Positions 1 to 8,286 of a stretch of 64,000 bases of DNA are shown here, piece by piece (within the stretch, counting starts at the first letter, position 1; each line of letters opens with the position of its first letter). Under the pieces are notes generated by a model. The model saw only the letters and a program-made list of their open reading frames with translations, was not told where the DNA came from and searched no databases. The translations under genes and the position numbers were made by a program. The stretch comes from Planctomycetaceae bacterium (lineage in GTDB: Bacteria; Planctomycetota; Planctomycetia; Planctomycetales; Planctomycetaceae). The stretch lies in NCBI GenBank assembly GCA_021732415.1, contig JAKFVC010000031.1, positions 1 through 64,000 of the forward strand, given 5' to 3'.

Positions 1-105
1 TGGAAGACTCACGAAACTTATTCAGAGCAACGCTACATCCAGGCACTGATCAAGGCCAACAGCCCGCTTGCTGAAAAACTCAAAAATACTCAAATTGGAG
101 CTTGA
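1..105 (+). CDS. C-terminal end of an unidentified protein (cut by window start)
   Basis: Frame 1 is open from the first base to a TGA at 103-105, giving 34 residues that end in NTQIGA. The peptide is hydrophilic with a short amphipathic stretch (RYIQALIKAN) that resembles the second half of a LysM repeat, but this is too short to assign. The stop is followed by hairpins rather than another plus-strand gene, so this is probably the last gene of its transcription unit. Nothing can be said about the missing N-terminal part. Confidence 0.5.
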   Translation, partial: WKTHETYSEQRYIQALIKANSPLAEKLKNTQIGA

Positions 106-152
106 AAAAACCTCAGATGTCTTCAGGGTCGGAATTCTTTGTTTCACCCGTT

Positions 153-185
153 CCGGTGGTGTCGCTGCGCTCAACCACCGGCTAC
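153..185 (-). repeat. REP-like hairpin with GTAG foot
   Basis: An 8-bp stem (153-160 with 174-181) is closed around a 13-nt loop and is followed on the minus strand by a GTAG foot (ctac at 182-185). A second small hairpin, gacccctccggggtc, sits at about 193-207. Confidence 0.6.
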
Positions 186-237
186 TCTCTGTGACCCCTC
201 CGGGGTCAATGAAGACATCTCCACCGCCGAAAAAAAC

Positions 238-272
238 AGCCCGGCATCACCTTAAGAAGGTCATGCCGGGCT
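238..272 (-). terminator. Rho-independent terminator of the 331-894 gene
   Basis: A perfect 10-bp stem (agcccggcat at 238-247 and atgccgggct at 263-272) with a 15-nt loop. Read on the minus strand it is followed at once by gctgttttttcgg, a run of six T. It lies 59 bp after the stop of the minus-strand gene, the expected place. Confidence 0.8.
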
Positions 273-293
273 GATTGATATCTGACATTACAC

Positions 294-316
294 GGCCGAC
301 GCTGCCAGCGTCGGTG
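294..316. repeat. Family-1 palindrome (ccgacgctgccagcgtcgg core)
   Basis: A 19-bp perfect palindrome around one central base at 296-314. It is the consensus form of the most frequent repeat family here; other copies lie at 2315, 4575, 4599, 8888, 13703, 16813, 17152, 20071, 20094, 20972, 34522 and 41593. Confidence 0.85.
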
Positions 317-330
317 TCAAAAACCACCGA

Positions 331-894
331 CTACTTCTTGACCGGAGCAGTGGCTTTGGCAGGCTTCTCTGTCTTGGCGGTCAATTCTTTCTTCTTCTCA
401 ACAGGAGCCTTGTCGGTCGAATCCTTATCGGAAGTCTCCTTCTCGCCCGATTCAGGATCTTCCTTGTCGGCGTCGGCCTTTTCTGACTTGGCATCGCCAG
501 GCTTGGCCTTATCAGCCTGATCCTTCTCGAATTTCTCGCCGTCACCCGTCTTACCTGACGTACGAGTCTTCTTCGGACTGGCAGCCACTTCGGCGTTATG
601 CTGCTTGTTCTTTTCGATTCGCGCCTGGCGTTCGACTTCGGCTTCGCCCTTCTTGCGTTGCAGGTCGGCAATATGAGCTGCCTTCTTCGCCGCGGCTTCT
701 GCTTGTGCTTTCTGCAGCCATTCCATGTAGGCCTTCTGAGCTTCCTGCTGCTGCTTGGCCTGTTGCTGCATCACTTGTTGATAGCGACGCATCACGCCGC
801 TGATGTTGCCGCGACGTTGTGCCTGAGCAGCCGGAACGTTAATCAGACTCGCAACCGCGATCAGTCCACACACCCACAATTTCGAAGATCTCAT
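331..894 (-). CDS. Secreted Lys/Glu/Ala-rich protein of unknown function
   Basis: 187 residues. Residues 1-25 form a signal peptide (hydrophobic LIAVASLI followed by AQAQ), so the product is probably exported. The mature part begins with a Gln-rich, probably coiled-coil segment (about 33-100) and continues as a highly charged, disordered Lys/Glu/Asp/Ser tail with repeated ADK and SEK words. No catalytic domain is recognised. The ATG at 894 is preceded by AAGGGTG at good spacing. It is a single-gene unit: a minus-strand terminator lies just beyond the stop and about 200 bp of non-coding sequence lies upstream. The low complexity limits any homology claim. Confidence 0.75.
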   Translation of the reverse strand: MRSSKLWVCGLIAVASLINVPAAQAQRRGNISGVMRRYQQVMQQQAKQQQEAQKAYMEWLQKAQAEAAAKKAAHIADLQRKKGEAEVERQARIEKNKQHNAEVAASPKKTRTSGKTGDGEKFEKDQADKAKPGDAKSEKADADKEDPESGEKETSDKDSTDKAPVEKKKELTAKTEKPAKATAPVKK

Positions 895-1101
895 ATTTGC
901 ACCCTTGAGAAATCAGCCCGACCGGCCTCAAACGGAAACCGGTCAAACAAATCCATAAGCTCTACTATATCCATCAAGATGCGCAGCTCTCACTCACTTG
1001 TCGGTTAAATAACCGTAAGAAACCAATACCCAGGCGCAAGGTATTAAGCTGTAGTCTCTTACGGTGCTTGAAAAGGATCAGGTAACACTCGGCCAATCCG
1101 C

Positions 1102-2157
1102 TTATTTAGCAGCGGGCAACCGAAAACCCTCCGCCTTCAGACCAATTCGATATAGGCTCTTATCCACGGTGATATACAGTGTTTTACTCTCGTCACCAAT
1201 TCCAAACGTGACATTGCTGGGCACGCCAACGGGCTCGGCGGTGTCGTCAGGCTGGGTTTCGCCAGTGGGAATGAAAGCGACTTCTTTCCCTTCCGGATTG
1301 ATCACCAGCACTCCGGGCCGCTTCAAGCCGCGCGATGTCAGGTAAATATTCCCTTGAGAATCGATCGTCATGCCATCGCAGCCGTTCTGCGTTCCGAAAT
1401 CGTACAACGTCTTCCGTGGGCCACTGACCTTGCCGTCGGCTCCCAACGGGAACGCATAGACCTTCATCGCCCCCTTCTTGGTGACCGGTTCGATACCAAT
1501 CCGGTCGGTCCCGTTGTTGTGATCCGCCATGTACAGCGTCTTGCCATCGGGACTCAGGGCCACGCCGTTGGGCTTCTCGACTTCGTGCGTGATTTCGATC
1601 ACTTTGCCATCCGGATCAACCCGATAAACGGCCCGATGTTCCAGTTCCCGCTTCTCCGTACCCAGGTATTTGGGATCGGAAAAATAAATGCGGCCTTCGC
1701 GATCGATGACCAGATCGTTCGGAGCATTGAACTTCTTCCCCTCGAACTTGTCGGCGAGCACCGTTCGCACACCCGTCTTGATGTCATAGCGAACCACAGC
1801 CTGACCACCGAAGTCCGATCCTTCGCACGCGCACAAACGGCCCTGTGCGTCGAACTTCAGGCCATTCGACTTCATGCTGTCTTCTTTGAAGACGGTCGTC
1901 TTCTTCGTCTTCGGATCAAAACGCAGGATCATCCCTTTGTCTTCGCCGAACGGAATATCGGAGAAGTAGATCGATCCATCCGGTGCGACGGTGGGGCCTT
2001 CAGTCAGGCCGCCCTTAATCTTTGCCGAACGCGTAAACAGCAATTCCAACTTCGCGTCCGGAGACACAATGGCTTCGCCAGTCGGTTTCGGCGGGGCAGC
2101 GAACACGGACAGATTCGCAGACAGTACAACAGCCAGACAGCAGACCCAATGGCGCAT
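1102..2157 (-). CDS. SMP-30/gluconolactonase/LRE family secreted protein
   Basis: 351 residues, exported through an N-terminal signal peptide (about 1-21, ending VFAA). The body is a six-bladed beta-propeller of the SMP-30/gluconolactonase family, which usually hydrolyses sugar lactones with one bound divalent metal. Motifs seen are LTEGPTVAPDG (metal Glu near 53), FNAPNDLVIDREG (metal Asn near 146), KPNGVALSPDG, and NGCDGMTIDSQG (metal Asp near 260), spaced as in the family. The reading frame stays open upstream to 2235, but the ATG at 2157 has a GGGAG ribosome site and precedes the signal peptide, so it is chosen. Substrate cannot be read from sequence. It is followed on the same strand by the charged secreted protein, more than 200 bp away. 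Confidence 0.85.
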   Translation of the reverse strand: MRHWVCCLAVVLSANLSVFAAPPKPTGEAIVSPDAKLELLFTRSAKIKGGLTEGPTVAPDGSIYFSDIPFGEDKGMILRFDPKTKKTTVFKEDSMKSNGLKFDAQGRLCACEGSDFGGQAVVRYDIKTGVRTVLADKFEGKKFNAPNDLVIDREGRIYFSDPKYLGTEKRELEHRAVYRVDPDGKVIEITHEVEKPNGVALSPDGKTLYMADHNNGTDRIGIEPVTKKGAMKVYAFPLGADGKVSGPRKTLYDFGTQNGCDGMTIDSQGNIYLTSRGLKRPGVLVINPEGKEVAFIPTGETQPDDTAEPVGVPSNVTFGIGDESKTLYITVDKSLYRIGLKAEGFRLPAAK

Positions 2158-2243
2158 TTTGTTCTCCCGGTTGTGTGACGTAAGGTGAGACATCCAACGG
2201 ATCAAATCGTACACAAAACAAGAGCATTGAGCCAACGCACCGC

Positions 2244-2402
2244 ATCGTGGGACGGGTCTCCAGGCCCGTCCGTCGGTTCTGTTTTCGCCGGCGTTAGCAA
2301 CGTCGGCCCCGTGGCGGACGCTGCTAGCGTCCGTATCTCAAACAAACTGACGGGCCTGGAGACCCGTCCCACGATTCGCCCGACTCTGGAGAGTCAGGCT
2401 AC
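2244..2402. repeat. Composite inverted repeat (families 2, 1 and 3)
   Basis: An arm at 2244-2274 (gtgggacgggtctccaggcc...) and its inverted copy at 2349-2375 enclose a family-1 variant (cggacgctgctagcgtccg, 2315-2333). A family-3 unit with an inverted GTAG foot (cgactctggagagtcagg) follows at 2377-2402. It fills the gap between the SMP-30 and PPC-domain genes. Confidence 0.85.
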
Positions 2403-2405
2403 AGG

Positions 2406-4538
2406 CTACGGCTTCACCACAGTCACCGTCAGCGGTTCCGCAGAATACGTCAGCTTCATCACAAAATTCAGCGACACATTGGCCATTACCGAAACCAACT
2501 GCTTCTCAACCGGCGGCGCATCCTTCGCGGCAACCAGCACGATACTTCCAGTACTTTGACCACCGGTCAACAGGGTCTGGCTGTTCTTCTCATCGAGCGT
2601 CACCCCCTTGGGCAAGCTGTCGCCGAAGATCGAACCCAGGTGCCGATAAATGACATCGAGAGTGATGTTCTGGGTGAAACCTTCCGCACGCACAATCGTC
2701 ACATCGATCTTCTGCGATTCTCCAGGTTTCAAACTGATGTCAGTCGTACTGAGCTTCACTGAAACGATGTCGAGAGGCTCACCGACCGACACCGTGTGCG
2801 TTGTCACCGGATAGTGTCCGCGACCACCGCCGGGGAAATAAATCTCCTGCAGGGGATTGGCAACTTGCGTGATCGTCAACGGCGGCTGGCCTTCGGCTTG
2901 AGGATGTGTCGCCGTACCAATCACCCGAATGTTGCTGGCGGCCATCGCGGCATTCGCGGCGGCCTGCAACACAATGCAGCCATCATTTCCCGTCGCCAGA
3001 ATCCGCCCACACGTGGCAGTCACACCCGGCGGCAACCCTTCGACGCTCAGTTGAACTTCGCCGACAAATCCATGCTTCCGTTCAACCCGCGTATAAATCG
3101 TTCCATTGGTTCCGGGCATCAGGATCGTCTTATCACTGTCCAGCAACAGTTCAAACGTCGGCTGAGTCCGCGTCACCTTCAAGAAATAGACATACTCGGG
3201 ACCACCTCGCAAATGGAGATCGCGGATTTCGATATAGAACTTGCCATCCGCATGGGCCGTCCACGTTTCAATCCACGAATCGGAAATCGTCAGGCGACCG
3301 ACGCGGGCATCATCGTTCTCGGCATGAGAGACCGATTTCTCATTCGTAATTCGCACCAGCGAGTCCATCGTCGACTGCAAGCGCCGGGCCAGGACTTCGA
3401 CCGCAAACGTTTCGCCCTTCTTGGCTTCAAAGCTGTAGTAGTCGATATCCGCTTCGATCTCGATGCGCCCGGAGATCCCCGCGGGAACGGTAATCGGCTG
3501 AGCTTTCTCCGGCGTGTTATTTTCGCCAGCAGCCTCGCTGACAGGTGGTAACGTACTGGCAAACAACGACACGGGATTGCTGAGCTGATCGCCCATCGGC
3601 ACGCCAACCGACATCGGTCCCTCTGGCGTTTCCATCGGGACTTTAAACTGAGTGACCGGCTGAGCGGGGAGTTGGAAACCAATCAGATCGAGTTTGCTCT
3701 CAGTGCCTGGGGTTAATGCCAACGGGAAGACCTGGGTCACGAGGGGCCGCGAATTGATTTCGATGCTGTAACGCCAGTCCGCGTTACCGTGGTATCGAAC
3801 GTCGCGGACTTCCAGAAAATACTCGCCAGCCTGTTCAAATCGGTATCGCAGACAGGGATCGGCGTAGTATTCATTATCCGCCTGAGCCAGCGTGGTGCCC
3901 GACGCGTTGCGCACGGTGATGATCGGGTCCGAGTGGGCTTGCAGGTCGTGAATCTTGTTCTGGATCCGCGACGACTGTACCAGGAAAGACAGCGACGTCC
4001 CCGCCTCCACTTTGAACTTGTACCAGTCAACATCTTCCGCTTTTTCAATGGTCCCACACACCGTAGCTGGCAGAGCCACTTCCAGGGCCGTCATCCGCGA
4101 ATCATTGGCGTCCTTCTCGACGACCACCGGATCTTTGACGACGACCAGTTGGCCGATCGTACTGGCCCCTTGCGGGGTCGCAATGCGAAATTCACGCACC
4201 CCCGGCAAGGCGTCCGGCGCCACCGTAAACTTCACCTTCAACTTGGCCGCTGGCGGTCGTTTTTTCCCCGGCTTTTTCTCAGCCTCTGGCTTGGCAGGTT
4301 GCTCACCCGGCTTCATTTCGGGCGGGACAACTTCACCAGTAACACCCTGACCGGTAACGAAGATCTGGTAGGCCCCCGACATATCGTAGCGAGCGGTGAC
4401 TTCATGCTCGGAAGTCTGCCCCGTCTGCGCGGCGACCGGGTGCAGACTCATGACCATCGGGTACGACTTTTGAGCCAAGGCAGCCGAGCCGCAACACAGC
4501 ATCAGGCTGACACTCAAAACGATCTTCAATCGGGTCAT
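2406..4538 (-). CDS. Secreted protein with two PPC (pre-peptidase C-terminal) domains
   Basis: 710 residues with a signal peptide (1-22, ending AALAQ). Two bacterial pre-peptidase C-terminal type beta-sandwich domains can be placed: one near 140-250 (DANDSRMTALEV through DVDWYKFKVEAG) and one near 337-440 (GENNTPEKAQ through DIDYYSFEAKKG). The remainder looks like Ig-like sheets (for example around LSVEGLPPGVTATCG) with a Pro/Lys-rich insert at about 80-95. No protease domain is present, so this is likely a structural or binding protein at the cell surface or periplasm. GAGGGAG precedes the ATG. It lies about 100 bp downstream of the DUF1549/1553 gene on the same strand, a pairing common in planctomycetes and suggestive of a shared complex. 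Function is inferred only. Confidence 0.75.
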   Translation of the reverse strand: MTRLKIVLSVSLMLCCGSAALAQKSYPMVMSLHPVAAQTGQTSEHEVTARYDMSGAYQIFVTGQGVTGEVVPPEMKPGEQPAKPEAEKKPGKKRPPAAKLKVKFTVAPDALPGVREFRIATPQGASTIGQLVVVKDPVVVEKDANDSRMTALEVALPATVCGTIEKAEDVDWYKFKVEAGTSLSFLVQSSRIQNKIHDLQAHSDPIITVRNASGTTLAQADNEYYADPCLRYRFEQAGEYFLEVRDVRYHGNADWRYSIEINSRPLVTQVFPLALTPGTESKLDLIGFQLPAQPVTQFKVPMETPEGPMSVGVPMGDQLSNPVSLFASTLPPVSEAAGENNTPEKAQPITVPAGISGRIEIEADIDYYSFEAKKGETFAVEVLARRLQSTMDSLVRITNEKSVSHAENDDARVGRLTISDSWIETWTAHADGKFYIEIRDLHLRGGPEYVYFLKVTRTQPTFELLLDSDKTILMPGTNGTIYTRVERKHGFVGEVQLSVEGLPPGVTATCGRILATGNDGCIVLQAAANAAMAASNIRVIGTATHPQAEGQPPLTITQVANPLQEIYFPGGGRGHYPVTTHTVSVGEPLDIVSVKLSTTDISLKPGESQKIDVTIVRAEGFTQNITLDVIYRHLGSIFGDSLPKGVTLDEKNSQTLLTGGQSTGSIVLVAAKDAPPVEKQLVSVMANVSLNFVMKLTYSAEPLTVTVVKP

Positions 4539-4566
4539 CGATGTCTCTCCCTCAACGGCTTACGAC

Positions 4567-4625
4567 CCCCGTGGCAGACGCTGCCAGCGTCTGTGCCTCC
4601 GACGCTAGCAGCGTCGGCCACGGGG
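4567..4625. repeat. BIME-like pair of family-1 palindromes
   Basis: Two self-palindromes, cagacgctgccagcgtctg (4575-4593) and ccgacgctagcagcgtcgg (4599-4617), lie between inverted ends ccccgtgg (4567-4574) and ccacgggg (4618-4625). The whole 59 bp is itself an inverted repeat. Confidence 0.9.
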
Positions 4626-4637
4626 CATCTCCAAAAA

Positions 4638-7124
4638 CTAGTTCACGAACAAAAACTGCTTGGAATTAATCAGAGCCCACAGCAGGTCCTCATAGAACTC
4701 TTTGGGACTCGGGCTGCTAGCCAGGAACGTCTTAGTAGATTCCAGCTCTGCCGCCGACGGCCTCCGCGACAACGTCGCCAGGTAGATATCCGCAACGATC
4801 AATTCGTGCGATTTCTTCTCTTCCAGTAACTTCGCGATGCGGCCTTTGCCGTCGGCAATCTTGGTCGCAATGATGTCGCCATTCAGCGTATGCAGGGCCT
4901 GGGCGAGGTTCTCATCGGGAGTCCGTTCGCATTCGCAAACGCTGGCTCGCTTCGGCTTGGCAAACGTCGTCAGGAAATAGTCGGGATACTCGGCATCGGG
5001 CAGTTCAATCGCCCGTGTTCCCAATGGCAGATCCTTGAACTTGGTCTGCGTTCCGGCCACTGCGTCGATCGCATCCAACAGCGGTTCGGCCGTCAGTCGC
5101 TTGACGCGGTAGTGACTATAGAAGCGACGATCCGAGGCATTCGAAGGCGTCGGCTGCGACTCCAACTGATACAGCCGCGAGGTCATGATCGTCCGCATCA
5201 GATGCTTCAGATTGTAGCCGTTCTTCACAAAATCATCGGCCAGTGCATCCAGCAGTGCGGGGTTGCTCGGGGGATTGGTAGCCCGCATATCATCAATGGG
5301 TTCCACCAGACCGCGGCCCAGCAGATATCCCATATAACGATTGACGATGCTCTTCGAAAACATCTTATTGTCACCTGTCGTCAGCCACTTGGCCAAGGCC
5401 AGCCGACGGTCCAGCGGATCAGTCACCGATGGCCCGTCCAGAGGTGTCGGAGGAACGACCTTACCCGTACGAGGATTGCTGACCTCACCCCCATTGCGGA
5501 CGACCACAACGGCCTCGCCGCCAAACAGACCGAATTCCTGGCTCCCCTTATTCCCGATCTGCGAGAAGAACGCCGCGAAGCCGTAGTAATCTTCCTGGCC
5601 GTATTTCTCGAAGGGATGATGATGGCACTTCGCGCACTGCAATCTCACGCCGAGAAACAACTGCGCGGTCGTTTCCGCGAGATCCGCCGGATTATTCGCC
5701 AGCCGGAAATAGTTAGCCGGACCATTGGAGAAAATGGACCCCTTGGCTGTGACTAACTCCCGAGTGAACTGGTCCATCGGCTTATTCGTCTGGAACGAAC
5801 TCTTGATCCAGTTGTGCATCGCCCACATGCCTTGGGCACCCAAGTCAGCGCTATTCGATCGAATCAGATCCGACCACTTCAGCGACCAGAGTGCAGCATA
5901 CTGATCGTTGTAGATGTCCTGGGCCGGATCACCCGTCAGGCCCAGCAACCGGTCAACCAACTTCTTCCGCTTGTCGGGATCAGTGGAATCGATGAACGCT
6001 GTCGCTTCGGCCGCAGTCGGCAAAGTCCCGATCGCATCCAGGTAAGCACGCCGCAAGAACGTCGCATCGTCGCACAGTCCCGAGGGCGTAATCCCCAGCT
6101 CACGGAACTTCTCCGCAGCAAACTTGTCGATAAAACTGTATTCAGCGAACTGCGACAGGTCGGCCGAATTCGCATACGGCACGACGACCATCGAGATCGC
6201 ACCCTGGCCCTCAAAGCGAACCATCGCCGGAGCCTGCCCGCGCCCCTTGGCCGTCACCATTCCAGTGGACGTCACCGCCACCACACCGTCATCCAGCGAG
6301 TCAAACTTCGCCCAGTGAGTCACATCGCGCACCACGCCGTTGCTGTAAGTCGCTTCGGCCCGCAGTTGCTGTTGGAAACCGGCCTCACCGACGCGATGAG
6401 CCGGATAGACGGCCAGACTGACAACTTTGGGAGCGTCCTTATCTGGCCCCGGGGCACCGGTCGCAATCCACTTCGCCAGGTACTGATAGTCGACGCCCCC
6501 TTTTTCCAAGCGACGGCTACCACCATGCGGCACGATCATCGTGGGCTTCAGCAACAACAGACTTTGCTCAGGCTCGACAAAATTTACTCGTCGCTGCTGG
6601 CGATCGCGAACGATGGCTTCTCGATCCTGATCAGGGGCATATCCAAATACCGACAGAATGAAGCCACCCTTACCATGCTGGCTGGCGTGACAGGCCCCCG
6701 CATTACAGCCACTCTTACTGAGAATCGGCTGGACATGTTCGGTAAAGCTGACCTTGCTGGTCGGTTCGATTCCCGACACAACAACCTCAATGGGCCGGAT
6801 CGTCTCACCGATCGCGACAGAAACTTGAGTCTGCCCATTCTTCATCGCCAATAGCGAACCTGTCGGGCTGACGGTCACGATACTGGGATCGGCGGAGACA
6901 AACTTGGCTTGCGGGGTCAGGTCAGGCGATTTGTTCGTCACCGCACCTTGCGGATCCGACTGCGTGACGACCAGTTGAGCGCGGGCGAACTCTTCCTTCA
7001 ACTCCACCTTGGGCGGCACGACGACGAAATCGGCAGCCGACAACGCGACGGGGCAAAAGCCGATCGCAGCACACCATGACAAAAGCAACCAACGGGACAT
7101 CAGCATCCAACGGCATGTCACCAT
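4638..7124 (-). CDS. DUF1549/DUF1553 protein with Ig-like domain and cytochrome-type motifs
   Basis: 828 residues. A signal peptide or anchor (about 5-31) is followed by a BIG2/Ig-like region (about 35-125), a CxxxCH-type segment (SGCNAGACHAS near 133-143), DUF1549 (about 350-560, with CAKCHHHPFEKYGQ near 494) and DUF1553 (about 595-790, NRYMGYLLGRGLVEP onward). These domains are a planctomycete hallmark of exported proteins; haem binding is plausible from the CxxCH motif but unproven. The frame extends upstream to 7229, but the ATG at 7124 has GAGGGAG and leads into the hydrophobic segment. The PPC-domain gene follows on the same strand. Biochemical role is unknown. Confidence 0.85.
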   Translation of the reverse strand: MVTCRWMLMSRWLLLSWCAAIGFCPVALSAADFVVVPPKVELKEEFARAQLVVTQSDPQGAVTNKSPDLTPQAKFVSADPSIVTVSPTGSLLAMKNGQTQVSVAIGETIRPIEVVVSGIEPTSKVSFTEHVQPILSKSGCNAGACHASQHGKGGFILSVFGYAPDQDREAIVRDRQQRRVNFVEPEQSLLLLKPTMIVPHGGSRRLEKGGVDYQYLAKWIATGAPGPDKDAPKVVSLAVYPAHRVGEAGFQQQLRAEATYSNGVVRDVTHWAKFDSLDDGVVAVTSTGMVTAKGRGQAPAMVRFEGQGAISMVVVPYANSADLSQFAEYSFIDKFAAEKFRELGITPSGLCDDATFLRRAYLDAIGTLPTAAEATAFIDSTDPDKRKKLVDRLLGLTGDPAQDIYNDQYAALWSLKWSDLIRSNSADLGAQGMWAMHNWIKSSFQTNKPMDQFTRELVTAKGSIFSNGPANYFRLANNPADLAETTAQLFLGVRLQCAKCHHHPFEKYGQEDYYGFAAFFSQIGNKGSQEFGLFGGEAVVVVRNGGEVSNPRTGKVVPPTPLDGPSVTDPLDRRLALAKWLTTGDNKMFSKSIVNRYMGYLLGRGLVEPIDDMRATNPPSNPALLDALADDFVKNGYNLKHLMRTIMTSRLYQLESQPTPSNASDRRFYSHYRVKRLTAEPLLDAIDAVAGTQTKFKDLPLGTRAIELPDAEYPDYFLTTFAKPKRASVCECERTPDENLAQALHTLNGDIIATKIADGKGRIAKLLEEKKSHELIVADIYLATLSRRPSAAELESTKTFLASSPSPKEFYEDLLWALINSKQFLFVN

Positions 7125-7530
7125 CGCAGTGAACTCCCTCAATGAATCAAGATCGGCAGGAATGATGTCGCGGGCAGGCAGGCAATTTTTGAAGGCAATT
7201 CTTCGCGGCAAATTCGAACACGCAGCCACAATGTCGCAGACACCGTGATCGGTTTCTCGTTACAACTCATCTATTTTGACAGATGCCAAATGCAATTGCC
7301 ATACATAAATAGAGATAGATGCTTCCGAAAGAGGATTTCTATCCCGGAGAACGCGTAGCAGCAATCGCAGAGCGAATGGTGGCGAAAAATCCGAATGTCT
7401 AATGACTAGTGTCTAAAAGGATCATCCTTGTCAGCGCAAAACATGGCGATGTTCAACTTTAAGTTTGGCTGAATCCCTTCCCCCCACGCTTGCGTCCTTT
7501 TAGTCATTAGGATTTAGTCATTAGTCATTT
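7125..7530. other. Gene-free interval with an inverted repeat
   Basis: No credible gene in 406 bp. It holds the upstream region of the 4638-7124 gene and an inverted repeat with arms at about 7394-7421 and 7495-7529, built from the words aatgtctaatgactag and ctaaaagga. The same words recur at 59134-59269. The missing FlhB C-terminal domain is not encoded here in any frame. Confidence 0.7.
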
Positions 7531-8277
7531 CTAAGGCTTCGCCCGACTTTGGAGAGTCAGGCTACGACGACTCCCGCCTTCGTTTCGTGATTCCTCACGC
7601 AACTCGGCAAGCGACATCTTCAACGATTGCTCGAACTTCCAGAATTGATATCCGTAGTCACACAGACCGAACATCAAAAACGCCGCAGCCAGCAGCCAGG
7701 CGAGCATCACGAAACTATTGCCGATAATCTGAGCCCCGGTCGCCAGGTCATATTCGGGTAAAGCTGACAGACGTCCCAAATTCGACCAGAGGTACCAGCC
7801 CCCCAGGCCAACCATCGCGACGTATTTGACAAATCCCCATACCGCCTGGCTGACGTTTTCGATCCGCCACAGTTTGGAAAATCCGTGCGTCAAACTCAGT
7901 CTCGACAGGTCAGGCAACACATCATCCATTTGAAATCGAAAACCAACCTGCAGAAAGTGCCCCGCGAGACAGCACCCCCACAAGCAACCACAGCCCCCCA
8001 AACACGCGAAACCCAACCGAGTCACGGCATCCCACGTCATCGATACCACAGAGTTAGATGTCAATTCGGTCAGCCACGGTCTCTGCAATGAATCGGTGAG
8101 ATATTGAGTCAGCTCCAGAACCAGGCTGCCGCCGAAAAACTGCAACGCCAACGCGACTCCCAGCAAGCGGCACGCGGTACTCAAATCAGCACTGCGCGGG
8201 CCGAGGCCGTCCTCGCGCGCTTGACGGCGGCGACGTTCGGTGGGTTGCTCGGTCTTGTCGTCGACTTCGAGTGCCAT
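7531..8277 (-). CDS. flhB: FlhB-like flagellar export protein, truncated before the switch domain
   Basis: 248 residues, against about 350-380 for FlhB. It starts with the typical DDKTEQPTERRRRQAREDG and has the four-segment membrane domain (to about residue 215). The linker is still recognisable (YQFWKFEQSLKMSLAELREE) up to residue 236, where family members continue EGDP and then the NPTH autocleavage domain. Here the sequence becomes GGSRRSLTLQSRAKP and stops, so NPTH is absent. FlhB normally switches export substrate from rod/hook to filament through that domain. The last codons are a family-3 repeat (7540-7566), so repeat-associated loss of the 3' end is inferred. It is the final gene of the fliN-O-P-Q-R-flhB operon, with 9 bp between it and fliR. 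A natural short paralogue is the alternative. Confidence 0.8.
   Translation of the reverse strand: MALEVDDKTEQPTERRRRQAREDGLGPRSADLSTACRLLGVALALQFFGGSLVLELTQYLTDSLQRPWLTELTSNSVVSMTWDAVTRLGFACLGGCGCLWGCCLAGHFLQVGFRFQMDDVLPDLSRLSLTHGFSKLWRIENVSQAVWGFVKYVAMVGLGGWYLWSNLGRLSALPEYDLATGAQIIGNSFVMLAWLLAAAFLMFGLCDYGYQFWKFEQSLKMSLAELREESRNEGGSRRSLTLQSRAKP
7540..7566 (-). repeat. Family-3 REP-like element forming the flhB 3' end
   Basis: Minus-strand GTAG foot followed by the stem cctgactctccaaagtcggg. It matches the copies at 2377-2402 and, more distantly, 27023-27051 and 27128-27155. It encodes residues SLTLQSRA of the truncated FlhB. Confidence 0.8.
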
Positions 8278-8286
8278 AACAAAAAT

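Noticed and set aside
7125-7530. Hidden FlhB C-terminal domain downstream of the truncated gene
   Set aside because: No frame in this interval encodes an NPTH-like segment.
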